Positions 53,647-61,741 of a DNA stretch of 64,000 nt are shown piece by piece. Location of the stretch: positions 62,001 to 126,000 of the forward strand of contig JBAVEN010000049.1 of NCBI GenBank assembly GCA_049587755.1, in the 5' to 3' direction. The notes under the pieces were generated by a model. That model was not told the origin of the DNA. It searched no databases and saw only the letters and a program-made list of their open reading frames with translations. The stretch comes from Bog-375 sp049587755. Its GTDB lineage: Bacteria > Acidobacteriota > Terriglobia > Bryobacterales > Bryobacteraceae. Made by a program: the position numbers and the translations under genes. Each line of letters opens with the position of its first letter. The stretch's first letter is position 1.

Positions 53647-53689
53647 GGACCCGGTCACGCCCGGGCCGCCGCCAGCGACGCCCGACGCT

Positions 53690-53708
53690 GGCAGGTCAGG
53701 GACCTGCC
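53690..53708. repeat. GGCAGGTC/GACCTGCC palindrome
   Basis: GGCAGGTC-AGG-GACCTGCC then CCAC, in the convergent gap before the DUF2911 gene. Same family as 37254-37271, and likewise preceded by GACGCCCG. Confidence 0.6.
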
Positions 53709-53721
53709 CCACTCGCCTCAC

Positions 53722-54252
53722 TCACTTGGCGGTGAATGCCACCGAGGCCACTGTGTCCGCCCAGGACATGGTCAGACTGCCTTCGCCGGCATTGCCTTCC
53801 TTGCTCAGCTTGATAGTGAACGCCTCTACCGGGGCCGCGGCCTTGCTCAGCTTCATCACCACGCGGCCGAGATCTTTGGCAGGGTCCTCGGTGGTGGCGC
53901 CGCCCATCTTGATGCCCCATTGTCCGGTTTCCTTATTGATGATCAGCGTCCACTGGTTCTCTTCCGGCAGCACGTAAAGTGAGTAATCTCCCTTGGGCAC
54001 AGCCAGGCTGCCGATCGTCAGGTCCGCATCGGTGTGCAGCAGGGTGGCCTGATTGGCGCCGGCACGCCACACCTCGCCATACGGAACCAATCCGCCGAAA
54101 ATCTTGCGGCCGTGCACGGAAGGAGCGTGATAAGTGATGCGAATCTGTTTGTTGCCGAACTCGATGGTTGCGGTAGCGGCTGGGCTTGTGTAGTGCGGCG
54201 CCTGCGCCAGGGCAACGCCCACAGCGAGGCAGCCTATCCAGGTACGGTTCAT
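53722..54252 (-). CDS. DUF2911 secreted protein
   Basis: 176 aa. Signal peptide MNRTWIGCLAVGVALAQA, then the DUF2911 core: SPAATATIEFGNKQIRITYH, APSVHGRKIFGGLVPYGEVW, RAGANQATLLHTDADLTIG, PKGDYSLYVLPEENQWTLII. The family is widespread in Acidobacteria and Bacteroidetes and has no known activity. AAAGGA lies 9 nt before the ATG, with a TATACT -10 (plus-strand AGTATA, 54274-54279) just upstream. Confidence 0.92.
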   Translation of the reverse strand: MNRTWIGCLAVGVALAQAPHYTSPAATATIEFGNKQIRITYHAPSVHGRKIFGGLVPYGEVWRAGANQATLLHTDADLTIGSLAVPKGDYSLYVLPEENQWTLIINKETGQWGIKMGGATTEDPAKDLGRVVMKLSKAAAPVEAFTIKLSKEGNAGEGSLTMSWADTVASVAFTAK

Positions 54253-54386
54253 CTTGTCAATCCTTTCGTAAAGAGTATACTCCGCTGGCGCGCGCCGGCG
54301 CGAACGCCGGAGCCTCAGATTCCGCGCTCATCGGCACCGGCGTCACGGCTTGCAACCGGCCGCGTGCTGGGGCATGGTAAGAGGAG

Positions 54387-54692
54387 ATGTCATTCGAGTT
54401 CTTGCGCGGCGTGGTGGGCATCATCGGCATCGGCTGCGCGCATATGCTGGCACGCGTCCTGGTGAGCGTGCGCAAGGGACGGTTGAAACCATCGCGCCTC
54501 TACGGCTGGATCTTTCGCACGCTGATCTGCCTCGGCGCCGTGGCGTTGCGGCATGGGCTCGATCTCACCGACCTGCTGATCTGGGGCCTCGCGCTGGCCG
54601 CATTCGCCGCCGGTTGGTGGGATGCCTCGCGCGAAAAGCCAGTCGAAGACCTGACGCACCAGATCTTCCCCGAGGACGACGACAAGAGGTAG
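54387..54692 (+). CDS. Small membrane protein of unknown function
   Basis: 101 aa with two or three hydrophobic helices (LRGVVGIIGIGCAHMLARVL, LYGWIFRTLICLGAVAL, LLIWGLALAAFAAGWW) and an acidic soluble tail (EDLTHQIFPEDDDKR). GAGGAG directly abuts the ATG, a short spacing. Unrecognised family. Precedes the blaI-blaR1 operon by 163 bp. Confidence 0.7.
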   Translation: MSFEFLRGVVGIIGIGCAHMLARVLVSVRKGRLKPSRLYGWIFRTLICLGAVALRHGLDLTDLLIWGLALAAFAAGWWDASREKPVEDLTHQIFPEDDDKR

Positions 54693-54805
54693 CGGCCGCT
54701 TACGCAGCTCCCATTTGTGGAAATGTCCCGCGAGTTCGTCGGGCTGGATCCCAAAACCCGGGCGGGCCGTTGCCGATCCTGGGCCGTGCTGGAAAATACG
54801 AATAT

Positions 54806-54847
54806 ACGATTTAAATCGTTGACATACGTTTTAAATCGTCGTACGAT
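54806..54847 (+). promoter_or_regulatory. blaI promoter with two BlaI-type operators
   Basis: TTGACA (54819-54824), a 17-nt spacer and TACGAT (54842-54847) form a near-consensus promoter. ACGATTTAAATCGT (54806-54819), a perfect 14-bp palindrome, abuts the -35. ACGTTTTAAATCGT (54826-54839), one mismatch from it, fills the spacer. Their centres are 20 bp apart, two helical turns. A repressor dimer on each would block polymerase, fitting BlaI autorepression. Confidence 0.75.
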
Positions 54848-54855
54848 CCTCGCTA

Positions 54856-55269
54856 ATGGCACTCACCCGTTCGGATCGCGATCCAAAATCTCCGCCGCTT
54901 CCCACCGACGCTGAAATCGACATCCTGGCTGTTCTTTGGCGGCTGGGACCGGCGACGGTGCGCGAGGTCCACCAGGAGCTCGGCAAAGACTGCGGCTACA
55001 CGACCACGCTGAAGCAGATGCAATTGATGATGGAAAAGGGGCTGCTCATCCGCAGCGAGCGTTTTCGGTCGCATGTCTACGAGGCCGGCGTACCCAAAGA
55101 ACAAACCCGCAAGCAGATCGTTGGCGACCTGCTGAAGCGCGCGTTCGACGGGTCGGCCAAGAGCCTCGTGATGGGCGCTCTCGCGGCGGAACCCGCTTCG
55201 CGTCAGGAGTTGGCCGAGATCCGCAAGATGCTCGAGGAGTTTGCGGAAAAGAAAGGACGCTGTCGATGA
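54856..55269 (+). CDS. blaI: BlaI/MecI/CopY-family repressor
   Basis: 137 aa. The winged helix (PTDAEIDILAVLWRLGPATV REVHQEL, then GYTTTLKQMQLMMEKGLLIR) and the basic C-terminal dimerisation part are typical. The ATG lies 8 nt after the -10, so the message is leaderless or nearly so. The stop overlaps the start of the M56 gene (ATGA), the usual translational coupling of repressor and sensor. The signal may be cell-wall stress or an antibiotic; no beta-lactamase is nearby. Confidence 0.93.
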   Translation: MALTRSDRDPKSPPLPTDAEIDILAVLWRLGPATVREVHQELGKDCGYTTTLKQMQLMMEKGLLIRSERFRSHVYEAGVPKEQTRKQIVGDLLKRAFDGSAKSLVMGALAAEPASRQELAEIRKMLEEFAEKKGRCR

Positions 55270-57092
55270 ACGCCATCCAGTTCCTCTCGTCACAGCCGTG
55301 GGTGGAACGCCTCGGCTGGACCCTGGTCCACTTCCTCTGGCAGGGTGCAGTGATTGCGGCTGTCTATGCCGCTGTCCGCAAAGGCATCCCGCCCTCGTCC
55401 AGCCCGAATACGCGATACATCCTCGCCTGCGCGGCGCTCGCAGCCATGCTGGCCGCTCCATTCGCGACCTGGTACCTGGTGCGCCCGGCGGACGCGGCTC
55501 CAGTTGCGGCCCATCTCGCTGGCCGCGCTTCCTCTGCCGCTCCGGCCACGATCATCGCTTTGCCCGCATCCGTCAGCGCAACCATTTCCGACGTGCGGGC
55601 GGGACAGTTTTTGTCCTGGGTGGTTGTAACCTGGCTAACTGGCGCGATGGCGTTTTGGGCGCGTTTGATGGGCGGATGGGTCGTTGCCGCTCGCATGCGA
55701 TCCACGCAGGTTCGGCCTGCGCCGCCGGAATGGCGGCGGGCGCTCGGTGAGCTCGGCGCCCGGATCGGCCTCTCGCGCCCCGTGCGGTTATTGGTGTCGG
55801 CGCTGGTCGAGGCGCCGGCCGTAGTCGGCTGGCTGCGCCCGGTGGTGCTGGTTCCCGTCGGAGCGCTGGCCGGCATACCGGCCGAACAGATGGAAGCGCT
55901 GCTGATTCACGAGCTGGCCCACATCCGGCGTCACGATTATCTGGTGAACCTCTTGCAGAGCGTTGCCGAGGCGCTGCTGTTCTACCATCCGGCGGTGTGG
56001 TGGGTGTCGGGGCATATTCGCGCCGAGCGCGAACTGTGCTGCGATGACGTTGCCGCGCGGGCCAGCGGTGACGCGCTAACGTATGCGCGCGCCCTGGCGG
56101 AGCTGGAATCGCACCGTCCGGCCCACCTCAATGCCGCCCTCGCCGCCAGCGGCGGTTCGCTGGCGGACCGCATTGCGAGGCTGCTGGGCCAGTCCCGGCC
56201 GGTATCGCAAACACGCTCCGGAATGGGGGCCATCGTGACCGCGATTCTCCTCACCGTCACGGCTTTCGGACTGTTCGGCCAGTCCGACGCCGCGCCGCGA
56301 TTTGAGGTCGCATCGGTCAAACGAAATATCTCGGCCCCGCATCATATGATCGTCAGACCGCGTCCCGGTGGCGGAATGTTTGCGGAAAACGCCCCTCTGA
56401 TAATGCTGATCGAGAACGCCTACAGCGTCCAGGCCTTTCAAATCTCGGGAGGTCCAAGCTGGATTCAATCCGACGGTTATGACATCGAAGCCAAGGTCGA
56501 TGGCAAAGCCGGCCGGGCCGAGACTTTTCTCATGCTGCGATCGCTCCTCGAAGACCGGTTCCAGCTCAAGCTCCACCGCGAAACCAAAGAGCTGCCCGTA
56601 TATGCGCTGACCGTGGCGAAAAGCGGCCTCAAGCTGCAACAGCCGAAGGAAGGCAGTTGCATTCCCCTCGGCGCGAACGGGCAGTTGCCACGGTCTTCGA
56701 CCGCGCCAGTACAACATGCACCGGGTTTTCCGTGCGGCATGCCCGGGGTGATGATGGAACCGTCAGGCGTGCGGTTGGAGGGAGGAAAGGTGGCCATGCC
56801 GGACTTCATCAGAGTGCTTGGGATGGTGTTGGGCCGCCCTGTTGTTGACAGGACGGGGTTCACCGGAACATTCGACCTCCGCCTGGATTTTACTCCTGAT
56901 GAGGCCGTGGCCGGACTTCCGCGTTCAGCCGGGGCAGGCAATCCCGAAAGCCCCCCGGCCGCAGCCGACCCCACCGGCCCGCCGCCGATCTTCACCGCCA
57001 TCCAGGAGCAACTCGGGCTGAAGCTCGAATCGGCCAAGGGCCCCGTCGAGGTCCTGGTCATCGATCACGTGGAAAGGCGGTTCCAGAACTGA
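55266..57092 (+). CDS. BlaR1-type M56 sensor protease fused to DUF3738 (TIGR03435)
   Basis: 608 aa. Four membrane helices in the N-terminal half enclose the zinc-protease motif HELAH (IHELAHIRRHDYLVN) and RAERELCCDD. Instead of a penicillin-binding sensor, residues ~345-608 are a TIGR03435/DUF3738 domain, a family expanded in Solibacter-type Acidobacteria: FEVASVKRN, LIENAYSVQAFQISGGPSWI, LLEDRFQLKLHRETKELPVY, RPVVDRTGFTGTFDLRLDFT. This domain should lie outside the membrane and receive the signal that makes the protease cleave BlaI. Confidence 0.92.
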   Translation: MNAIQFLSSQPWVERLGWTLVHFLWQGAVIAAVYAAVRKGIPPSSSPNTRYILACAALAAMLAAPFATWYLVRPADAAPVAAHLAGRASSAAPATIIALPASVSATISDVRAGQFLSWVVVTWLTGAMAFWARLMGGWVVAARMRSTQVRPAPPEWRRALGELGARIGLSRPVRLLVSALVEAPAVVGWLRPVVLVPVGALAGIPAEQMEALLIHELAHIRRHDYLVNLLQSVAEALLFYHPAVWWVSGHIRAERELCCDDVAARASGDALTYARALAELESHRPAHLNAALAASGGSLADRIARLLGQSRPVSQTRSGMGAIVTAILLTVTAFGLFGQSDAAPRFEVASVKRNISAPHHMIVRPRPGGGMFAENAPLIMLIENAYSVQAFQISGGPSWIQSDGYDIEAKVDGKAGRAETFLMLRSLLEDRFQLKLHRETKELPVYALTVAKSGLKLQQPKEGSCIPLGANGQLPRSSTAPVQHAPGFPCGMPGVMMEPSGVRLEGGKVAMPDFIRVLGMVLGRPVVDRTGFTGTFDLRLDFTPDEAVAGLPRSAGAGNPESPPAAADPTGPPPIFTAIQEQLGLKLESAKGPVEVLVIDHVERRFQN

Positions 57093-57134
57093 CTCCTACC
57101 CGGCGCAGGTTTCTAATAGGTTCCTGTCCGCGCC

Positions 57135-57764
57135 TTACGCGGCTCGGAGCTGGGCGCGAATCGACGCAAGTGCCGGTTGCAAGATGGTTTCGCGATCGAC
57201 TCCGTAGCGGATCTTGGCGGTTCCGCCCGCATTCACGAAGCGGACGTCGGTCACACCAATGAAGCCAAACACGCTCCGAAGGTACGGCTCAACGAAGTTC
57301 AGCGCGGACGAAGGCGAACCTTGCTCGTATACGCCGCCGGAAGCGGTTACGAAGGTGGCCTTCTTGTCGGCAAGCAGGCCGACGGGCGTGCCGTTCTCGT
57401 AAACGAAGGTCTTCCCGGCTCGCGCCACCTGGTCAATCCAGAGCTTGAGGACCGAGGGGATGGAAAAGTTGTGCATCGGGACGCCGACCACATACTCGTC
57501 GGCCGCTTTGAGCTCCGCGATCAGTTCATCGGAATCCACCAGGACCCTGCGCTGGCGAGCCGTGAGGCTGCCCTCGGGAGTGTAGGCGGCGCCGATCCAC
57601 TCAGCACTGACCGGCTGCAGTTTGGTGTTGGCCAGATCGCGGGTGATGACCGTGCCATCCGGGTGCTTTCGCTGCCATTCCCGGACGAACTCGGCCGTCA
57701 ATTGACGGCTGAATGATGTATCGTTGCCAAGAGGGCTGGAATCAATTCGAAGCAGGGTTGCCAT
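57135..57764 (-). CDS. azoR: FMN-dependent NADH-azoreductase
   Basis: 209 aa flavodoxin-like fold. ATLLRIDSSPLGNDTSFSRQ (FMN phosphate loop), GVPMHNFSIPSVLKLWIDQV and the catalytic-side FVTASGGVYEQG are AzoR signatures. It reduces azo dyes and quinones with NADH in two-electron steps, protecting from thiol or quinone stress. AGGAG lies 10 nt before the ATG. A TetR gene is divergently encoded. Confidence 0.94.
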   Translation of the reverse strand: MATLLRIDSSPLGNDTSFSRQLTAEFVREWQRKHPDGTVITRDLANTKLQPVSAEWIGAAYTPEGSLTARQRRVLVDSDELIAELKAADEYVVGVPMHNFSIPSVLKLWIDQVARAGKTFVYENGTPVGLLADKKATFVTASGGVYEQGSPSSALNFVEPYLRSVFGFIGVTDVRFVNAGGTAKIRYGVDRETILQPALASIRAQLRAA

Positions 57765-57782
57765 CGGGTTCTTTCTCCTTTA

Positions 57783-57812
57783 CAACAGTTGATGCTTAGA
57801 CGACATCTGTTG
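57783..57812. promoter_or_regulatory. Inverted repeat in the azoR-tetR intergenic region
   Basis: CAACAG (57783-57788) and CTGTTG (57807-57812), 18 bp apart, lie between divergent azoR and tetR. A TATACT (57841-57846) close by could be the tetR -10. Candidate TetR operator, weakly supported. Confidence 0.3.
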
Positions 57813-57874
57813 ATTCGCCAAAAAACGACGAATGTTGTTTTATACTGGTAGCGGAAAGACATTTGCGGAAGGCT

Positions 57875-58471
57875 ATGCCCGAGGAAAGCTTCCAGACTCT
57901 CGATCCGCGCATCCGGCGCACTCGCTTGCTGCTTCAGAAATCCCTGGAGAAGCTATTAAAAAAGAAGGAGTTCGATCAACTATCGGTGCAGGATATTACG
58001 GATGCAGCGACGCTGAATCGAGCCACCTTCTACGACCACTATGCGGATAAGTTCGCACTGCTGGAGTGTATGGTAGGCAGCCGGTTCCACGAACTGCTGG
58101 CGGAGCGAAAGGTACAGTTCGATGGCACCTGCGCGTCGGCTCTGAAGGCGCTTGTGCTGGCAGTCTGCAGTTATCTGATGCGCATGCAGGGTTCGCACTG
58201 CGAGCGGCAACTGGAACCCCACATGGAGTCGGCAATCATCGCTGTGGTGCGGCGTATGCTCCTCGACGGGCTCACACGGCATCCCGCGGAGAACGCGATC
58301 GCCCCGGAAATGATCGCCGCGGCGGCAAGCTGGGCGATCTATGGCACAGCCAGGGAGTGGGCCCAAACCACCAATCGATGCGCGCCAGAGGAAATCGCAG
58401 ATCAAGTTATGACGCTGGTTGCGCCCATCCTGCAGCTAGAGGCTGGGCCGGCGCAGCATTCCGCGGTGTGA
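57875..58471 (+). CDS. TetR-family transcriptional regulator
   Basis: 198 aa from ATG 57875; an in-frame TTG at 57863 is an alternative. The N-terminal helix-turn-helix is clear: RRTRLLLQKSLEKLLKKKEF, then LSVQDITDAATLNRATFYDH YADK. The C-terminal ligand domain resembles the TetR_C group found beside oxidoreductases. It likely represses azoR, next to which it is divergently placed, in response to a quinone-like or electrophilic compound (inference). Confidence 0.92.
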   Translation: MPEESFQTLDPRIRRTRLLLQKSLEKLLKKKEFDQLSVQDITDAATLNRATFYDHYADKFALLECMVGSRFHELLAERKVQFDGTCASALKALVLAVCSYLMRMQGSHCERQLEPHMESAIIAVVRRMLLDGLTRHPAENAIAPEMIAAAASWAIYGTAREWAQTTNRCAPEEIADQVMTLVAPILQLEAGPAQHSAV

Positions 58472-58477
58472 TGCTGC

Positions 58478-59539
58478 CTAGGCCTGCACGGCCGCGACCG
58501 CGCGCTGCGGGCGCGCCGCACGCCGGCCGGTCCACCACAGCTTGGCGACGGCTAATCCAACCATCAGCGCGCCCAGCGACACCGTGGCGACGGCGGTTTG
58601 CGGGATCGTCAGGTTGCGGTGCAGAAACCTCGTCCAGCCGCCGTACACAATCACCACGTGCACCCAATAGACCATCAGTGAAGTCTTGCCCAGCGTTTGC
58701 ATCCAGCTCCACCCGGCGCCCGCGCCGTATTCGGTCCAAAGGTAGGACCCCGCCAGACACGCTAGAATCACGCCGGTGCGAATCAGGACCAGCGTCGGGC
58801 TATCGGTCCAGAAATTGGATTTCGGGTAGATCGAGTATGGGAGATTGGAAAAATATTGATTGCCGAAAATCAGCGCGAAGGCGATCAGCACCGACCATTG
58901 CATCAGCCGGTCCATGCGGGCCTCGGCCGTGCGTTTCACGGCCAGGCCGGCTGCAATGCCGAATCCGACATACGAGGCGCAAGGGAAAAACGGGAAGTGG
59001 CCGCGCCCCGCGCCCGGCACCAGGTACTCGCGCAACAGCGGCGGCGCGCCATCCCACGGAAGGTTGGCCATCAACGGCGACAGCATGGCAACACCCGCGG
59101 CGCCGAGCACGGCAAACCGCATCCGCCCCTCGGCGCCGAATGCCGCCGCCGCCGCAAACGCCGCCAGCGCCACCGCCATGCAGTTGAGAATATCCACCTT
59201 GGTCAGCTCCTGCAGGCTGCCGCTGGGGAAGCTGCCCAGCCAATTCGTGAAGCGGAATAGCAGCGCAATCACCATGATGTAACCCGCGCGGCGCAGCGCC
59301 GCCACCCAACGGCGCCAGGGGCTGACGTCGCGCCGCGCCAGGCTTTCCATTTGAAACGCGGTCGTCATCCCCGCCATGAACAGGAATAGCGGCGCCGCCA
59401 TGCCGCCCACAAACTGCGACAGCACGTAAGGGCCGCCGTCTCGCGTGTCCATGCGCGCAAAGGAGTTGAACGCGTGGCACTGGATCATGATGACCACCGC
59501 TAGCCCGCGCATCCAGTCAAGAAAGGGGAATCGTTTCAC
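58478..59539 (-). CDS. Acyltransferase-like membrane protein (DUF1624/HGSNAT or OpgC type)
   Basis: 353 aa, GTG start, about ten helices. RFPFLDWMRGLAVVIMIQCH opens the protein with the R-x-x-x-LDWMRG motif and an intramembrane His; MAAPLFLFMAGMTTAFQ follows, typical of DUF1624 acyltransferases that move acetyl groups across membranes onto sugars. The acceptor is unknown. Convergent with tetR (6 bp apart). Confidence 0.85.
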   Translation of the reverse strand: MKRFPFLDWMRGLAVVIMIQCHAFNSFARMDTRDGGPYVLSQFVGGMAAPLFLFMAGMTTAFQMESLARRDVSPWRRWVAALRRAGYIMVIALLFRFTNWLGSFPSGSLQELTKVDILNCMAVALAAFAAAAAFGAEGRMRFAVLGAAGVAMLSPLMANLPWDGAPPLLREYLVPGAGRGHFPFFPCASYVGFGIAAGLAVKRTAEARMDRLMQWSVLIAFALIFGNQYFSNLPYSIYPKSNFWTDSPTLVLIRTGVILACLAGSYLWTEYGAGAGWSWMQTLGKTSLMVYWVHVVIVYGGWTRFLHRNLTIPQTAVATVSLGALMVGLAVAKLWWTGRRAARPQRAVAAVQA

Positions 59540-59926
59540 TTCGGAGTCTGCCTGTGCTTACCCAGTGCAATTTAGCACAATTTGTTCCCGCGACGCCGGG
59601 CTCCGCAGCTAGCACCGTGCACTACGAGCGGCGAAGCTCAGCCAGGCGCGCGACCAAATCGGGGCGGACTTACGAGAATGGGCGCCGCCGTTACTTTCCC
59701 GTCTTCGACGTCGCGTTGGGAAATTGCGCCGCGGCTGTGCCGGCCTGGTGCGCCCGTGCCCGGTCGGGCTTAGCGTGGGTAGTTGTGGCCGTACCCTGCT
59801 CGAACCAGCCATGTATACCTTCACCATCCCCATGCGTCCTGTATCGTGTTGATTCCTAACGGCGTCCGCCACCGCCTTGCACGTTTCCCCTAGCGGGGGT
59901 AAGCTGCGAGGTAGAGGAGTACTCGG
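59540..59926. other. 387-bp intergenic region
   Basis: Carries a promoter for the Gly/Tyr-rich gene at its right end. The rest has short Arg/Ala-rich frames only. A fragment ACGAGCGGCGAAGCTCAGCC near 59624 may be a decayed repeat copy. No gene is supported. Confidence 0.5.
59877..59905 (+). promoter_or_regulatory. Promoter of the Gly/Tyr-rich protein gene
   Basis: TTGCAC (59877-59882), 17-nt spacer, TAAGCT (59900-59905). A GAGGAG ribosome site then lies about 8 nt before the ATG at 59927. The spacer contains CCCC-TAGC-GGGG. Confidence 0.45.
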
Positions 59927-60691
59927 ATGAGGGCCCTACTCAGAATTACCCTTTCGTTCGCCGTGCTGGCCTGGTGTGCCATGGCGCAGCGCGGTGGCGG
60001 GCACGGCGGCGGTGGCGGCGGGTTTCACGGCGGTGGTGGAGGCTTTAGCCACGGTAGCATTGGTGGCGCCTTCCGCGGCGGCGGATCCATCGGCTCCGGA
60101 TATCGCGGCGGCTACGGTGGCACCAGAGGCTATGGTTACGGCCGTGGTTACGGTTACGGCCGTGGCTACGGTTACGGCGGCTACGGATATGGAGGCTACT
60201 GGCCGTATTACGGCTGGGGTTATCCCTGGTACGGCTTCGGACTCGGCTATTGGCCGGATTATTATGATTACGGGTATAATAATTATTACCCGTATAATTA
60301 CTATTATCCCGACACTTACGCGGATCCAGGTTATGCATATGCGCCAGGCCCGGCGGTAACATACCCTCCCCCGGATCCTCCGGCGCAAACAGTTGCACCG
60401 GGCACCTACACGGGTGCAGCCCATCCAGTTACTCACACCTATGACGAGTACGGGCAGGAAGTGCCGGCCACTACCGGAAGCGCCACGAAGAATTCCTCGC
60501 CCATTTACTTGTTCGCATTGAAGGGTGGTGGAATTCAGGCGGCGGGTTCCTATTGGATCGCCGGTCTGACGCTGCATTACGTCACGCTGGATCGCCAGGA
60601 GAAGGAGGTGCCGCTGAGCTCGATCGACCGCACTCTCACCCTCCAGTTGAACCGCGAGCGCCGCGTTCCAATCACCCTGCCGCCCCAGTAA
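59927..60691 (+). CDS. Secreted Gly/Tyr-rich repeat protein
   Basis: 254 aa. Signal peptide (LLRITLSFAVLAWCAMAQ), then a Gly/His block (GGGHGGGGGGFHGGGGGFSH), tandem GYGYGRGYGYG units, and a Tyr/Asn/Pro stretch (YYDYGYNNYYPYNYYYPD). The DNA encoding GYGYGRGYGYG is itself repeated at 60132-60190. The last ~70 residues are different and look folded (YLFALKGGGIQAAGSYWIAG). Composition suggests a surface or matrix structural protein; similar architecture to the protein at 7509. Confidence 0.75.
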   Translation: MRALLRITLSFAVLAWCAMAQRGGGHGGGGGGFHGGGGGFSHGSIGGAFRGGGSIGSGYRGGYGGTRGYGYGRGYGYGRGYGYGGYGYGGYWPYYGWGYPWYGFGLGYWPDYYDYGYNNYYPYNYYYPDTYADPGYAYAPGPAVTYPPPDPPAQTVAPGTYTGAAHPVTHTYDEYGQEVPATTGSATKNSSPIYLFALKGGGIQAAGSYWIAGLTLHYVTLDRQEKEVPLSSIDRTLTLQLNRERRVPITLPPQ

Positions 60692-60845
60692 CAGGCCACT
60701 CCGGTTGCGGGAAGGCTCGGCGAACAGTTTGCAGAAGGGGCTGGAAGTCCCAAACTGCGGTTTCGAAATCCGGCAGAGGAGCGGAACTTCGCTCGTTCCC
60801 ATCGCCAGCCGAGGCACGCCAGTTCGCATTGCATGTCAATTCTTA

Positions 60846-60874
60846 TTGACCCGCTGGTCAAGTTCCGTTATACT
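60846..60874 (+). promoter_or_regulatory. Near-consensus promoter with dyad over the -35
   Basis: TTGACC (60846-60851), 17-nt spacer, TATACT (60869-60874). TTGACC-CGCT-GGTCAA (60846-60861) is a perfect inverted repeat that includes the -35, a plausible repressor site. It drives the two-gene unit at 60919-61741. Confidence 0.6.
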
Positions 60875-60918
60875 CTCCAAAAGCTGAAGTTGAGCTATTC
60901 GCACTCAGGACTAACTGG

Positions 60919-61407
60919 ATGACGACCAAGTCACTGACCGCACGACTGCCAACTGCCAGACTCGGTTTCTATATTGTTTCTATCCTGCTCGTTTGGGCAA
61001 TGTGGCGCGTTACGACCTACGTGAACGACAGACCCTATCCAACGGCGCCGGAGAGCCCGCCGGAGCTGGACAAAGCCGTGGACGCGTACGAGGGCATTAA
61101 CAACCTGCTCATTACTCTGGGAACCGGGCTATTGGGCGCGATGGGTTTCTTGTTGACCAGCAAGCCCAAACAGCACTACAGTCTGCGGGAGATGTGGCCG
61201 GCTATTCTGAGTGCGGTCTGTGTGGGCCTCTCCCTGTACTTCGGGTATGTTTCCTACCAGAACGTGGAATTCGTCCTGCTGAACTCCGTCGGAACCCTCG
61301 ACACCGACCTGGTTCAATGGCCTAAGGCCGCTCATTTTTATACGCTGTTGGCGGGTGTTTTCTTTTTCGCCGACTTTATGATGCAAGACCTGGGCAAGGC
61401 GGACTAA
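60919..61407 (+). CDS. Membrane protein of unknown function
   Basis: 162 aa with four hydrophobic helices (LGFYIVSILLVWAMWRVTTY, LLITLGTGLLGAMGFLLTS, ILSAVCVGLSLYFGYVSYQN, FYTLLAGVFFFADFMMQDL). Polar segments between helices 1 and 2 carry DKAVDAYEGINN. No family is recognised. It is followed one base later by the PEGA gene; the shared promoter has an operator-like dyad. Confidence 0.75.
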   Translation: MTTKSLTARLPTARLGFYIVSILLVWAMWRVTTYVNDRPYPTAPESPPELDKAVDAYEGINNLLITLGTGLLGAMGFLLTSKPKQHYSLREMWPAILSAVCVGLSLYFGYVSYQNVEFVLLNSVGTLDTDLVQWPKAAHFYTLLAGVFFFADFMMQDLGKAD

Positions 61408-61408
61408 T

Positions 61409-61741
61409 ATGAAAACCCAACGACTGTTCCCCGCGCTAGGATTGGCCCTCTGCTGCCTCTTTCTGTCTCCGGGGCTTCTGCGGTCGCAAATGCCGCAGCG
61501 GCCCGGCAAGCTATACGTCACGTCGGCGCCGCCGGGCGGCATTGTAACCATTGACGATCAGCAAATGCGCCGGACCACACCCTTTACATTCGTGGTCTCT
61601 CCCGGGTATCACAAAGTGAAAGTCACAGGCCCGGAGGGCAAACCCATGAAATGCAATCCTGCCTCGCCAAATGTCCGTTCCGGTTTCACCGTGACCGTGA
61701 ATTGCACAGCGGAAGGAAGGGAACCGCCCGCGAAAAAGTGA
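61409..61741 (+). CDS. Secreted PEGA-domain protein
   Basis: 110 aa. Signal peptide (LFPALGLALCCLFLSPGLLR), then one PEGA beta-domain: GKLYVTSAPPGGIVTIDDQQ, RRTTPFTFVVSPGYHKVKVT. Two cysteines (C77/C92 approx.) may form a disulphide. PEGA domains are envelope modules of unknown binding. It starts one base after the upstream stop, so translation is coupled. Confidence 0.8.
   Translation: MKTQRLFPALGLALCCLFLSPGLLRSQMPQRPGKLYVTSAPPGGIVTIDDQQMRRTTPFTFVVSPGYHKVKVTGPEGKPMKCNPASPNVRSGFTVTVNCTAEGREPPAKK

Noticed and set aside
60120..60200. Tandem DNA repeats considered as a CRISPR-like or satellite array
   Set aside because: The repeats are in frame and encode Gly/Tyr units of a signal-peptide protein; there are no unique spacers.
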